Position numbers and translations under genes: made by a program. 43,979 bases of DNA from JACRIM01 sp964605185 (GTDB lineage Bacteria > Planctomycetota > Phycisphaerae > UBA1845 > UTPLA1): assembly GCA_964605185.1 (NCBI GenBank), contig CAZSBF010000029.1:1-43979 (forward strand), given 5' to 3'. Position 1 is the first letter of the stretch, and every line of letters starts with the position of its first letter. The notes beneath the pieces are model-generated. The model ran no database searches. It was given only the letters and a program-made list of their open reading frames with translations, and was not told the DNA's origin. Shown piece by piece: positions 33,895-43,410 of the stretch.

Positions 33895-35847
33895 CTACGA
33901 TCCGCCTGCATTTCGTGCGGTCTCCAGGTCGGCGGCTCGTACCGCCTCAAATGTCACCCCCTGAGTCGACACATCAATAAGTTCGGCAAAGCCCGGTGAA
34001 CCACGAAGACGAAGCAACTCCGGGTACCGCGCCGCGCGGATGGCCATGCGAGCGTCTTCCCTCACCGCCGCGGCAAGGTGGCGCCTCGCCATATCGGGCA
34101 TGTCGTTCGCAGCCCACGCCACGGCAAGGCCAAGGTGAATATCGGGGTCGGTGCGAAGCCGCAACGCCTCCTGAAATTCACTGCGCGCCGACGCCGGCCG
34201 CTTTGCCTGCAAGTAGGCATTGCCCAGCGCGATGCGGATTCCGACGGAATTCGGCGCCAGATCGCGGGCCTTTTCAAGATTCACCAGCGCTTCGTCGAGT
34301 TTGCCGCTGCGTGCCAGCGCAACGCCGAGGTTCTGCAGGCACTCGATCCAACTCGAGTTGGTCATCAAGGCGCGGCGCAGCGGGCCGATGGCCTCCGCAC
34401 AGCGACTGTCGCCGTTGAGGAGCAGGACGGTGCCGAGATAGAACTGCGTGGAAGGATCATTGGGCGCGATCTCAACGGCCTTCTGCGCATGAATCAGCGC
34501 CGCATCGAGTTCGTTATCCGCGATGCACGCCTCCACAAGGCGAACGTGCGCCCTGGACCACGTCGGGTATTGTCGAACGACGCGCTGATAAAGCGTACGC
34601 GGGCTGTGCCAGTCGTAGGTGTGGCCGAACGTCGTGACGGCGGAGAAAGCGACCAGCCCCGCGACACAAAGCGCGGCGATCCTCGCAATCGGTGTCCGCG
34701 CAGTAGCCTTTCGAGAGGCAATCGCCGCCGCGAGCGCGATGAATGGCGCGATCAATGCGACGTACAGCGGACCATCCCCGATCAAGTTCGGATTAAACGG
34801 GATGTTCATCAACGACGGGCCAAGAAGCACCACGAGGCCGGCCAACCCGACGAACAGTCCTCGATAAATTCGCCATGAAACGAGCAGCATCGTCGCAAAG
34901 GCCGCAGCCGCAGTGAACTCGGCCCATCCGCGCGGTCCTTCGAAGACTGGGTACATCGGCGACAAGCCGCTCGGCCAGACCATGCGAATGAGGAAGGAGC
35001 CCCAATTGCGGGCAATCAGTTCGGCCGCGCCGGCGTCAGCGGACTGAACCGCGGGAATCGGCATCTGAAGCCGAATCTGCATCGCGAATGCCGCGAGTGC
35101 GATGACGAACATCGGCAGCTTTTCGTAGAGCGGCCCGCGGCCCGTGCGTCGAAGCGGCCATACGTCCAGCAGCAATAGCAAAATCGGCAAGGCAACAAAG
35201 CTGCCCTTGCTCAACACGGCCGCCAGATAGAAAAGCGATGTCGCGGCCCATGCGAGGTATGGCCGGTTCCCCGCGCGGCACGACTCCGCCACGGTCAGGT
35301 GGCTGTGAATCGCAAGAAGCGAAAAAAACGTGCCCAGCAGCATCATCCGCTGCGAAATGCCCGCGAGCGTTTCCACCGCCGTTGGGTGCAGTGATGCGAG
35401 AAGTGTCAGGAGAAACGACCAAAGGAACGATGCGGAAAGGCGCCGAAGCAGCAGGAACAACATCGCGGCGTTCAGTGCGTGCAGCCAGAGATTCGTGAAA
35501 TGGTATTGAAAGACGCGGGCCTGCGTGAAGCCGGCAAGACGATGATCGAGCAGCATCGAGAGGGTCGCCAACGGATGATAGCTGCCGCCGGTGCCGGGCG
35601 GGTAATGAGCGCGGGAAAACACCGAGCCAACCTCGGACCAGTTCCAGATGAGCGGGCGGGAAATCTCCATTCGGTAGGCGCGATCATCAGGATGCACGAG
35701 GCTCGCGGTGAGCAGCGGCCCAAAGGTCGCGCCCGTAATAAGCATGATCACAATAACGAGATAAATGCTGATCGCGCCCGGCGACGGCCGAAACAAGCCG
35801 AACGGTCGGCGCGACGGTGAAACCATGACGTTGGGTGTCGAGTTCAT
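33895..35847 (-). CDS. TMTC-like (DUF1736) membrane protein with TPR repeats, copy 2
   Basis: The protein has 650 residues, with the same architecture as the downstream gene: membrane part with VHPDDRAYRMEI near the N-terminus and HPTAVETLAGISQRMMLLG, then TPR repeats (SRAHVRLVEACIADNELDAALIHAQKAVEIAPNDP, and later SIG-rich helices). The two copies are clearly diverged from each other, so this is an old duplication or two separate acquisitions. The start is uncertain (ATG at 35847 or 35826). It is divergent from surE with 81 bases between starts. Confidence 0.83.
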   Translation of the reverse strand: MNSTPNVMVSPSRRPFGLFRPSPGAISIYLVIVIMLITGATFGPLLTASLVHPDDRAYRMEISRPLIWNWSEVGSVFSRAHYPPGTGGSYHPLATLSMLLDHRLAGFTQARVFQYHFTNLWLHALNAAMLFLLLRRLSASFLWSFLLTLLASLHPTAVETLAGISQRMMLLGTFFSLLAIHSHLTVAESCRAGNRPYLAWAATSLFYLAAVLSKGSFVALPILLLLLDVWPLRRTGRGPLYEKLPMFVIALAAFAMQIRLQMPIPAVQSADAGAAELIARNWGSFLIRMVWPSGLSPMYPVFEGPRGWAEFTAAAAFATMLLVSWRIYRGLFVGLAGLVVLLGPSLMNIPFNPNLIGDGPLYVALIAPFIALAAAIASRKATARTPIARIAALCVAGLVAFSAVTTFGHTYDWHSPRTLYQRVVRQYPTWSRAHVRLVEACIADNELDAALIHAQKAVEIAPNDPSTQFYLGTVLLLNGDSRCAEAIGPLRRALMTNSSWIECLQNLGVALARSGKLDEALVNLEKARDLAPNSVGIRIALGNAYLQAKRPASARSEFQEALRLRTDPDIHLGLAVAWAANDMPDMARRHLAAAVREDARMAIRAARYPELLRLRGSPGFAELIDVSTQGVTFEAVRAADLETARNAGGS

Positions 35848-35928
35848 GAATGCGAACGCGGGGCCATGCCTGTGCAATCAAGCGAATCGACATTGTAGAT
35901 GCGCTTCGCGCTCCCTACAATCGTCGTC

Positions 35929-36693
35929 ATGCGAATCCTCCTCACCAATGACGACGCGATCCACGCGCCGGGTCTTGCCGCCATCTATCACGAACTCGCC
36001 CGCGAACACCAAGTGGACGTCGTCGCGCCGGACAGCCCAAAGTCCGGAGGATCGCACGCCGTCACCATTCGACATCCGGTCATCTGGCGAACGGTGCAGA
36101 CGGCCGGCGGCTTCAAAGGCGTCAGCGTCGAAGGCTCACCGGCCGATTGCGTAAAGCTGGCGATGAACTCGCTCCTTCCGCAGCCGCCCGAACTCGTCGT
36201 GTCCGGAATCAACTCCGGGCTCAACACCGGCATTCACGTGTTGTATTCAGGGACCGTGGCCGGCGCGATGGAGGGTGCGATCCTCGGCTGCCCGGCGATC
36301 TCCGTGTCGCTACAGTTGCAGCCCGAGATGGACTACGCGCGTGCCGCGCGGATCGCCGCGGATGTGATCCGCCAAATAATCGTGATGAAACCGGAGGGGC
36401 GGCAAGTCTTCAACGTGAACATCCCCACCTTCAAGCCCGGATGGCCGCGCGGCGTGCGCGTCGCGCCCCAGTCGACGCGACCTACCATGGATAAGATTGA
36501 GAAACGAATCGACCCGAACGGACGAGAGTACTATTGGCTCAGCGGCGATTTCGTCGAGTGGGACGATGCGGCAGACACGGACATTCACTTGGTTCGCGAT
36601 GGATACGTCTGCGTAACACCGCTGCAATTCAATTTGACCGATACCGCGCGGATGCAATCGCTGGCATCACGTTCATGGACTCTGACGGAATAG
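35929..36693 (+). CDS. surE: 5'/3'-nucleotidase SurE
   Basis: This is a survival-protein-type nucleotidase of 254 residues. It starts MRILLTNDDAIHAPGL with metal-binding D8/D9; then DSPKSGGSHAVTIRHP, the metal-binding Asn segment VVSGINSGLNTG, STVAGAMEG-like GTVAGAMEGAI, and DGYVCVTPLQFNLTD at the end. The ATG at 35929 is preferred over 35899, since the extra ten residues match nothing in the family. Confidence 0.93.
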   Translation: MRILLTNDDAIHAPGLAAIYHELAREHQVDVVAPDSPKSGGSHAVTIRHPVIWRTVQTAGGFKGVSVEGSPADCVKLAMNSLLPQPPELVVSGINSGLNTGIHVLYSGTVAGAMEGAILGCPAISVSLQLQPEMDYARAARIAADVIRQIIVMKPEGRQVFNVNIPTFKPGWPRGVRVAPQSTRPTMDKIEKRIDPNGREYYWLSGDFVEWDDAADTDIHLVRDGYVCVTPLQFNLTDTARMQSLASRSWTLTE

Positions 36694-36703
36694 GCCGCCG
36701 TCA

Positions 36704-37288
36704 TCACGGAACGACTCCGCGAAGTTCCCGCAGTGATCCAATCTGAACCATGTCGATCATCCTTGGCGATATCCCCACGATCTTCCAGCCGTCAGGCTCG
36801 TGAATCCAACGGATTCGCCATCGGCCAATGTGTCGGTCGCCAATTCCGCCCTGAACGCTGACCGTTGCCGCGACGAGCAGGTCCATCTCGGCGGCGTCTC
36901 CATTAATTTCAATATCATCGTTTGTAATTCGCGTGTCATAGACGCGCATCGACTCAAGCCGGCCGCTGATGTAATCGAGCATCGCGCCGCGATTCATTCC
37001 TTCGTTGTCGTAGTCGCCAGAAAGCGTCGCGGAAAACGCCGCCTCGTTTCGGGTCTCGATCGCGGCAATGAACGACCCAAGTTCACCACGGATCTGCTCG
37101 CGCTGCGTCACGACGACGTGTTGAACTACGAAGAGCGCGGGGATCAGAACAAGTGTGGCTGGCAACGACCATCGCGCCGCCTTCTCCGAAAGACGCCCGC
37201 GAATCAATAACACAATCGAAAGGAACAGGAACGAAAAAACACCCAGGCGAATAGGGCTTTCCAGGAAAAGGCGCGTCAAAAAATCCAT
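36704..37288 (-). CDS. small membrane protein with NTF2/SnoaL-like domain, coupled to dusB
   Basis: The protein has 194 residues. Two membrane segments lie in the first 60 (IRLGVFSFLFLSIVLLI and LPATLVLIPALFVVQHVVV). The outside part, residues 65-180, reads like an NTF2/DUF4440 fold: IAAIETRNEAAFSATLSGDYD, MLDYISGRLESMRVYDTRI, and RWRIRWIHEPDGWKIVGIS. Its ATG shares one base with the dusB stop codon (TGATG), implying translational coupling. Function unknown. Confidence 0.75.
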   Translation of the reverse strand: MDFLTRLFLESPIRLGVFSFLFLSIVLLIRGRLSEKAARWSLPATLVLIPALFVVQHVVVTQREQIRGELGSFIAAIETRNEAAFSATLSGDYDNEGMNRGAMLDYISGRLESMRVYDTRITNDDIEINGDAAEMDLLVAATVSVQGGIGDRHIGRWRIRWIHEPDGWKIVGISPRMIDMVQIGSLRELRGVVP

Positions 37289-38358
37289 CAGGATTCCGCC
37301 GGCTCGCAGGACCAGCTTGCCCCCGCGGCGATCAACGCCTCAGGGCGCGTGCGTCGCTCAACGGCCGGATAGCGCGATTCGTCGCCATACCACTCATCGA
37401 GCATGGCCCGCCACTCATCGGCGTTCGTCACCGCGAGGAACGCCCGCTTCACCTCGGCATGGCAGGGGTGCATTTCGCTGTAGCGAACGCCGAACTTGCG
37501 AAGAAGCGGCGCGGCCAATTTCTCACCATGATGCAATGCCATCAACTCAAAATGCCGCTCCAGCGCCCGACGTTGGAGCCCCAGCGACGGCGGAGGCGGC
37601 GTCTCGCCGGTTCGCAGGATCGACTCGGCCTCTCGGAAAATGAACGGATTGCCGATCGCGCCACGGGCGATTGAACAGCCATCGACACCCGTCTCGCGGA
37701 GCATGCGCACGCAGTCCTCCGCCGAAAAAAGATCACCGCTGCCAATGATGGTGCGATCACCAACGTGACGCTTCACGCGTGCAAGGAATTCCCAATTGCT
37801 GGGGCCCACGTAACGCTGCTTCACCGTGCGACCGTGAACCGTGACCGCCGCCACACCGGCCTCCAAGGCCGAATCCAGCACGGCGAAAAAGTTGCGCTCA
37901 CTCACATCGTCATCGTCCATGCCGCGCCGCATCTTGACCGAGACCGGCCGCCGACCCGCTACCGCATCCACCACACCGCGAACAATCTCGCGTGCCGTAT
38001 CCGGCACCGAAAGAAGAAACCCGCCGCGACATCGACCAAGCACCTTGCGCACAGGGCAGCCAAAGTTGATGTCGATTACGTCATAGCCAACGGCAACCAT
38101 CTCGTCGGCTGCCTCGGCAAATTGCGCGGGCTCACTCCCCATGAGCTGCCCGCCGACGGGATGATCCTCCGCCGGAATGGCAAGCATCCGGCGCATCTTC
38201 TTGCCACCCGAAAGAACAAGCTTGTCGAGCACGACTTCATTAAGCGTGTAGGGGCAGCCATACTCACGAGCCAGCAGACGCATTGGCGCATCGCTATAGC
38301 CGGAGAGCGCGGCCTGTACGAAAGGCGTGGCAAGTTCAACAGTACCGATTCGAAGCAT
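37288..38358 (-). CDS. dusB: tRNA-dihydrouridine synthase
   Basis: This FMN-dependent enzyme of 356 residues reduces uridines in tRNA D-loops. It shows VQAALSGYSDAPMRLLAREYG, the active-site Cys in DINFGCPVRKV, SVKMRRGMDD, VHGRTVKQRYVG, IGSGDLFSAEDC and IARGAIGNPFIF. DUS enzymes usually read GCPVxKVxxxxxGA(A/S)LL; here it is GRCRGGFLL, a mild difference. The C-terminal 100 residues fit the helical tRNA-binding domain. The dusB-type assignment rather than dusA is by overall look. Confidence 0.92.
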   Translation of the reverse strand: MLRIGTVELATPFVQAALSGYSDAPMRLLAREYGCPYTLNEVVLDKLVLSGGKKMRRMLAIPAEDHPVGGQLMGSEPAQFAEAADEMVAVGYDVIDINFGCPVRKVLGRCRGGFLLSVPDTAREIVRGVVDAVAGRRPVSVKMRRGMDDDDVSERNFFAVLDSALEAGVAAVTVHGRTVKQRYVGPSNWEFLARVKRHVGDRTIIGSGDLFSAEDCVRMLRETGVDGCSIARGAIGNPFIFREAESILRTGETPPPPSLGLQRRALERHFELMALHHGEKLAAPLLRKFGVRYSEMHPCHAEVKRAFLAVTNADEWRAMLDEWYGDESRYPAVERRTRPEALIAAGASWSCEPAES

Positions 38359-38376
38359 GGGGTGCCTGCGCGACGG

Positions 38377-39171
38377 CTACTTCTTGGGCTGCGGGTTGGT
38401 CGCGGGTTTATCCGTCGGCGGTGCGACGATGGGCCCAAGAAACTTGACGATAAGCTCGATCGCCCGCGTGCGATTAGGTTCATTAAAGAGATTAGTCCCG
38501 TGCTGCGCGGGCCCGCCCTGAAGCATTTCTTTGTCGGCTTTTCCGCCGGAGCTGATAACTAATTCCTGCATGCGGCCGTCTTCCGTCTGAGGCGCCATCA
38601 AAAGGATGCGTCGATCTTTGAGCGACTTGATCTGTTCGTTGGTCTCCAGGCCATCCTTCTTCGGATATGGCGAAAGGCCGATCAGGGTCTTCACATTGGA
38701 ATTGCGCGTCGCAAAATCAACCCCAATGCTGAATCCATTGCTCGCGCCAATCACGACGATGTTCTTCGTGTCGCACTCGGGACGCGATTCAAGGAAGGTG
38801 ACAGCCCCGGCAGCATCCTTCCACGCGTCGAGGAACAACGTCGGATCGTTCCTGCCGAGGCGATTGCGAAGATCCATCGCAGCCGGTTCGATGCTCGCAC
38901 CGAAACCGCGCACGTCATACGCCAGAACGGCAAAACCGGAATCGAGCAGCGGCTGCACGAGGGGAGTCCACGACTTTCGGTGCGCCGGGTGCGCGCCACG
39001 CATATGAATAAGAATGGCGACCGGAGACTTGCCCGATTTGTTTAGCGGCTCGAAGTAGTCCGCACCAACAATAACGCCGTCCGGCGCATTGAACTTGACG
39101 TCCGTCGCCTTCGGAGCGGCAGGTGAGTCACCTAAGGCAAGCAAACCAATGGCAAGCGCGAGGGCAGTCAT
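38377..39171 (-). CDS. exported alpha/beta hydrolase (dienelactone-hydrolase-like)
   Basis: The protein has 264 residues. A short hydrophobic N-terminus (MTALALAIGLLALGDSPAA) looks like a signal peptide. It shows ILIHMRGAHPAHRKSW, YDVRGFGAS, nucleophile Ser in VIGASNGFSIG, and a late His in GPAQHGTNLF. The last 15 residues are Pro/Thr/Lys-rich. GGAGG lies eight bases before the ATG. It is probably co-transcribed with dusB downstream (18-base gap). Substrate unknown. Confidence 0.83.
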   Translation of the reverse strand: MTALALAIGLLALGDSPAAPKATDVKFNAPDGVIVGADYFEPLNKSGKSPVAILIHMRGAHPAHRKSWTPLVQPLLDSGFAVLAYDVRGFGASIEPAAMDLRNRLGRNDPTLFLDAWKDAAGAVTFLESRPECDTKNIVVIGASNGFSIGVDFATRNSNVKTLIGLSPYPKKDGLETNEQIKSLKDRRILLMAPQTEDGRMQELVISSGGKADKEMLQGGPAQHGTNLFNEPNRTRAIELIVKFLGPIVAPPTDKPATNPQPKK

Positions 39172-39282
39172 GATTCAGCCTCCAGGCAACAATGTTCCGG
39201 AAACAGGGGGTATTCGCACTCCCTATCATATCCTCAATGCGTCTTGGAATCCAAACGGGGAGGCGATTTCGGCCTTGCACGG

Positions 39283-40614
39283 CTAGAGAATGAACTTGCT
39301 CAAATCCTCATCCTTGACGATTTCAGCCAGCCGACTGCGAACATAACCGCCGTCGATCGTAACTTTCTTCCCGCCCATGGACGGAGCATCGAAGGAAAGA
39401 TCCTCCATCACCTTCTCCATGATGGTATGCAACCGGCGGGCACCGATGTTCTCGGTGGTGCGGTTCACGTCACTGGCGATGGTCGCGATTTCTTCGATCG
39501 CATCATCGGTAAACGAAATGGTCACGCCCTCGGTGCCCATGAGGGCAATCTGTTGCTTGGTCAGGGCATTCTGGGGCTCGCGAAGGATGCGAATGAAATC
39601 ATCCTTGGTGAGATCATCCAACTCCACGCGAATCGGCAATCGGCCCTGCAACTCCGGCATCAAATCGCTGGGCTTGGCAATATGAAACGCACCAGCCGCG
39701 ATGAAAAGAATGTGATCGGTCTTCACTGGACCGTGTCGCGTGTTGACGGTCGTGCCTTCAATGATCGGAAGCAGATCGCGCTGCACACCCTGCCGGCTCA
39801 CATCAGGACCGCTCGCCTGCCGCCCGCCGCAGAGCTTGTCCATCTCGTCAACAAAGATGATCCCGCTGCTCTGCGTTCGCGCCACGGCCATGTCCTTGAC
39901 CTTGTCACGGTCGATCAGCTTGTCGCACTCCTGATCAAAAATGATGACCCGGGCCTCGCGAATCGGGACTTTCCGATCCTTCTGCTGGCTCGGCATGATC
40001 CGCTCCATCAGATCCTGAATCTCCGGCCCCATCTGATCGGGACCGAGCGTCGTCGCAAACATGCCCATCGGGGCGGCCTTCTGTTCGACGCGAAGCTCAA
40101 CAAGCCGATCCTCCAGTTCACCAGCCCGAAGCTGAGTCCGCAGCTTCTCGCGCGTTCGGGCGCGACGCGATTCCGCATCCTCATCGCTGCTCTCCGAACC
40201 ATGCGGCAGAAGCTCGTCGAGAATGCGCTCTTCGGTAAGCTCTTCCGCTTTATGCCGGACAACCTCGGTCTGCTCCTTCTGCACCATGTTCACGGCTAAT
40301 TCAACGAGGTCGCGAATCATCGAGTCAACATCGCGGCCGACATAACCAACCTCGGTGAACTTCGTCGCCTCCACCTTTTGGAACGGTGCATTGACCAGCG
40401 CAGCCATTCGCCGGGCAATCTCAGTCTTGCCGACGCCGGTCGGGCCGATCATCAGAATATTCTTGGGGCCGACGTCCTCGCGCATTCCCTCCGGCAACTG
40501 CATTCGTCGCCAGCGATTACGAATGGCCACCGCCACGGCGCGCTTGGCGGCCGCCTGACCAATAATGTATTTATCGAGTGCCGTAACGACTTCGCTCGGC
40601 GTCAATTCAGGCAT
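39283..40614 (-). CDS. hslU: ATP-dependent protease ATPase subunit HslU
   Basis: This AAA+ unfoldase works with the HslV peptidase. It has 443 residues. Walker A GPTGVGKT is at 57-64, the pore motif GYVG at 90-93, Walker B in GIIFVDEMDK, the sensor region RLPIRVELDDL, ARRLHTIMEKV, and the C-terminal tail EDLSKFIL that docks into HslV. Length is normal. No hslV gene is adjacent or in the window, although the two are nearly always neighbours. Confidence 0.96.
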   Translation of the reverse strand: MPELTPSEVVTALDKYIIGQAAAKRAVAVAIRNRWRRMQLPEGMREDVGPKNILMIGPTGVGKTEIARRMAALVNAPFQKVEATKFTEVGYVGRDVDSMIRDLVELAVNMVQKEQTEVVRHKAEELTEERILDELLPHGSESSDEDAESRRARTREKLRTQLRAGELEDRLVELRVEQKAAPMGMFATTLGPDQMGPEIQDLMERIMPSQQKDRKVPIREARVIIFDQECDKLIDRDKVKDMAVARTQSSGIIFVDEMDKLCGGRQASGPDVSRQGVQRDLLPIIEGTTVNTRHGPVKTDHILFIAAGAFHIAKPSDLMPELQGRLPIRVELDDLTKDDFIRILREPQNALTKQQIALMGTEGVTISFTDDAIEEIATIASDVNRTTENIGARRLHTIMEKVMEDLSFDAPSMGGKKVTIDGGYVRSRLAEIVKDEDLSKFIL

Positions 40615-40649
40615 GGAATTCCGTCCCTTGTTGCTCTCGTTCCCCGCTG

Positions 40650-41099
40650 CTAATCAGTCGCTTTGACGCGATTCGGCCGCCGGTCAATCTCAATCATGTC
40701 TTCGCCGGCGTCCATGGCAATGTTGGCGAGTTCATCAGCCCGGGCGTTGGCCTCCCGGCGGACGTGCGTCACCTTCCATTTACCAATCCCCCGCAGACCC
40801 GTCATCGCTTTGTCGAAGTAATCCTTGAGCGTCTCATTCTTGACGCGGTACTCCCCGTTGATTTGCTTCACAAGCAATTCACTGTCGCAGTAGATCTGCA
40901 ATTCCGTCGCCCCGCAGCTCGCCGCATCCTCAAGCGATTTCACTAACCCGGTATATTCGGCCATGTTGTTGGTCATCCGACCGAGGAAGTACCCCGCCTC
41001 ATAAATGGCCTCGCCCTTCTCATTCTCAATGGCCACGCCGCATCCGGCAGGTCCGGGATTGCCGCGCGAGCCGCCGTCAATGTGAATCGTGAGTCTCAT
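40650..41099 (-). CDS. rnhA: ribonuclease HI family protein
   Basis: The enzyme cleaves RNA in RNA-DNA hybrids. It has 149 residues. The active-site carboxylates are visible: D8 in IHIDGGSRGNPGPAG, Glu in NNMAEYTGLV, Asp in IYCDSELLVKQI, and the last Asp in NARADELANIA. The DGGSRGNPGPAG form belongs to the short RNase HI class found in many bacteria rather than the E. coli-like form. It lies 35 bases before hslU. Confidence 0.92.
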   Translation of the reverse strand: MRLTIHIDGGSRGNPGPAGCGVAIENEKGEAIYEAGYFLGRMTNNMAEYTGLVKSLEDAASCGATELQIYCDSELLVKQINGEYRVKNETLKDYFDKAMTGLRGIGKWKVTHVRREANARADELANIAMDAGEDMIEIDRRPNRVKATD

Positions 41100-41168
41100 G
41101 GACGGCGAATCATAGCACGGCGGATGGACCGGGGGTATTCGGTGGGACTATCGCAGAGAAGGCGTGAG

Positions 41169-41915
41169 TTACCGCGAGTGCGAAACGGCCGGCTCGTCGA
41201 GATACAGGATGCGCCCGCAGACCTTGCAGGTGACGGCTTCGTCCCGCGACATGATGGAGTTAACCTGCTCGATGTTGATCGCCATGTTGCAGCCGCTGCA
41301 CGCGAACTCGGCTCGCTTCGGGTTCGTGCGGATGACGTGGGCCATCGCCTCACCATCGAGCTTCTGGCTGATTCGATTGAAAATGTCGAGGGCAGCCTTG
41401 GGTACCGCGGCCGACGCCGCGTCTCGCTCGGCCTGAAGCCGGTTAAGCCGATCGCGGGATGCGTCCTCCACCGCTTTCACCGCCGCCTGCGACTCCGCCA
41501 GCCGGCCTTCCTCGGCCGTGCGTTCGTCATGCAACGCGGCCATTTCCTTTTTCTTGACATCGATCTGAGTCAGGATAGTAAGGACGCGCTCTTCGACCTT
41601 GCCATTGTCCGCCTTGTTCGTGTTCAGCTGCGTAAGAACCGCGGAGTACTCTTTGTTTGTCTTGGAAACGTTTAGGGCCGCGCGAAGCTTGGCGATGTCG
41701 GCCTCGTGCGACTTGACGTCGAGATCGAGCCGGTCGGCCTCCATCTGATCATGTCGGATGGCGGCCTGTTGCGCGGCGATCTTTGTGTTGATTTCAGCGA
41801 TCTTGGCCTGGTGGCGCGTGACGGCGCGGGCCTTGCGATTGATCCCGTCGCGGATCTCGGCGATTTGCAATTCAACTTCTTGAAGACGATGCAGGGCGTC
41901 GAGGGTCGCACCCAT
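41169..41915 (-). CDS. coiled-coil protein with C-terminal C4 zinc ribbon (DUF164/CT398 type)
   Basis: The protein has 248 residues. Residues 1-185 form a long coiled coil (LQEVELQIAEIRDGI, and AEEGRLAESQAAVKAVEDAS) containing the conserved SKTNKEYSAVLTQL turn. Residues 205-240 hold two zinc-binding pairs, CSGCNMAINIEQVN and CKVCGRILYLDE. This is the widespread, poorly characterised family including CT398 of Chlamydia, proposed to be an adaptor protein. It is upstream of rnhA on the same strand, with 69 bases between them. Confidence 0.9.
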   Translation of the reverse strand: MGATLDALHRLQEVELQIAEIRDGINRKARAVTRHQAKIAEINTKIAAQQAAIRHDQMEADRLDLDVKSHEADIAKLRAALNVSKTNKEYSAVLTQLNTNKADNGKVEERVLTILTQIDVKKKEMAALHDERTAEEGRLAESQAAVKAVEDASRDRLNRLQAERDAASAAVPKAALDIFNRISQKLDGEAMAHVIRTNPKRAEFACSGCNMAINIEQVNSIMSRDEAVTCKVCGRILYLDEPAVSHSR

Positions 41916-42005
41916 AAATCAGCGGTCCCATGCTCCACGAGTAATCGCCCGCAGCCGGCGGCGCGGTCGGCGAGAACACTATTATGCCCCACCGACCGCG
42001 TTTCA

Positions 42006-43148
42006 TCAATGGGTGATTTCGACCATGCCCGCCGCATCACAATGCAGCTCATCGCGGCATCCGCTCGAAATCTCCGGCACGCGCACCGCACCGGGGATAA
42101 TCACTTCCACCGGTCGTTGCCCCGGCTTGGCATCCAGCATGATCCGAGAGGCCCAGTCCGAAATCGTCTTTCGTGAGACGTCGTAGTACGGAATACCCAC
42201 CGTCTTGGCCAGGTCATCCCCCGGCGCCAGCATGGCCGCCAGAAGCACGCTTCCCTCCATCGACTTTCGCCGAATCGAGGCATCCACCATCACGCGGTGA
42301 ACCATGGTCGGTCCGACACAGATGATGCCACGCGGTTGCTCGCTGGTATGGCCGTGGCCGTTGGTGGGCAGACCGCCAATGGTGGTCTTGCACACGATGT
42401 TGTAGCGCTTGGCCGCCGCAGCCGCGCCGGCCGCAACGATCTGTCCCTCACGCGTCTCCGCGGACATCGCGACGACCACTTCATCGCAACCCGCCTGTGC
42501 CAAATGCTCGCACAATCGAAAACCAGCGTCTGAATAATCCGGCGCGACCGCGCAACTCTTCATCCCTCCGGAAAGCGCCCCGACAATCACCATCGGCATC
42601 TGCCGACGGAGCATCTCCGACATCGACGCCTCATCGAGGCGTCCGGTCTGATTCTCTAGTGGCTCACTGGGTACAAGGAACACGCCGCTCGTCTCGCGAC
42701 GCCAGACCACCGGCCATGTGCCGAGCAGCGTCTGCCGCGCGCCGAGCGTTGGCATCGGCGTACACTCGAGAAACCTTCCTACTCCGGCCAGGGTCGCACG
42801 AATGTCATCAAGCAGATTCACCGTCACCGATGACTCCGCCGCCCCCGAATCCACGATAGCTCGAAACCGGCCGGTCGATGCAACGCCGGCGGTGCTCTCT
42901 CGTTCAATGACGTAGGTGCCGCGACCGATGTGGCGTACGACCAGGCCTTCGCTGGCCAGATCGCAGAGTGCCTTGTTGATGGTCTTGGCGTTGGCGCCGA
43001 ATCGGCGGCCTAATTCGCGTTCGCCGGGCATTCGTCCGGAGAATTCGCCGGTGGTGACGGCGGTGCGAAGCTGCTCGCGTAGGCGTTGGAACTTGTAGCT
43101 GAATTGACCGTGAGAATGCTCTGCGGCGCGCGGACATCCGTCCTGCAT
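42006..43148 (-). CDS. GntR-type transcriptional regulator with LacI-like sensor domain
   Basis: The protein has 380 residues. The N-terminal winged helix is clear: YKFQRLREQLRTAVTTGEF, GRMPGERELGRRFGANAKTINKALCDLASEGLV, RHIGRGTYV. The rest (residues 90-340) resembles a periplasmic-binding-like sensor in a GntR/LacI arrangement, with SAPDYSDAG-like CAVAPDYSDAGFRLCEHLAQAGCDEVVV. The sensed molecule is likely a sugar or similar. AGGAG precedes the ATG. No obvious target operon is next to it: neighbours are a zinc-ribbon gene and a gene-poor stretch. Confidence 0.85.
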   Translation of the reverse strand: MQDGCPRAAEHSHGQFSYKFQRLREQLRTAVTTGEFSGRMPGERELGRRFGANAKTINKALCDLASEGLVVRHIGRGTYVIERESTAGVASTGRFRAIVDSGAAESSVTVNLLDDIRATLAGVGRFLECTPMPTLGARQTLLGTWPVVWRRETSGVFLVPSEPLENQTGRLDEASMSEMLRRQMPMVIVGALSGGMKSCAVAPDYSDAGFRLCEHLAQAGCDEVVVAMSAETREGQIVAAGAAAAAKRYNIVCKTTIGGLPTNGHGHTSEQPRGIICVGPTMVHRVMVDASIRRKSMEGSVLLAAMLAPGDDLAKTVGIPYYDVSRKTISDWASRIMLDAKPGQRPVEVIIPGAVRVPEISSGCRDELHCDAAGMVEITH

Positions 43149-43410
43149 AGTTCGATCTCCTGTTCCCTTGCGAGGGACCGGGGTGGATTTACCGAGCGAA
43201 ACGGGCCGCGAATGGCGACCATCGAGTGCCGCGGTAGGAGATCGAAGGGCGGGTTAGGAACCTTCGCGAATCCTGTCCGGCTGTACCTTACTTTTAGCGC
43301 GGCCCAGGTGTCAGTCAACTGCCGAATCGTTTATTTTTCACCGGGATGGGGGTTTTCCTCAGGTGAAACGTTTTCCGACACGCCGTATCAGGGTTCCAAA
43401 ACGTAGGGTG

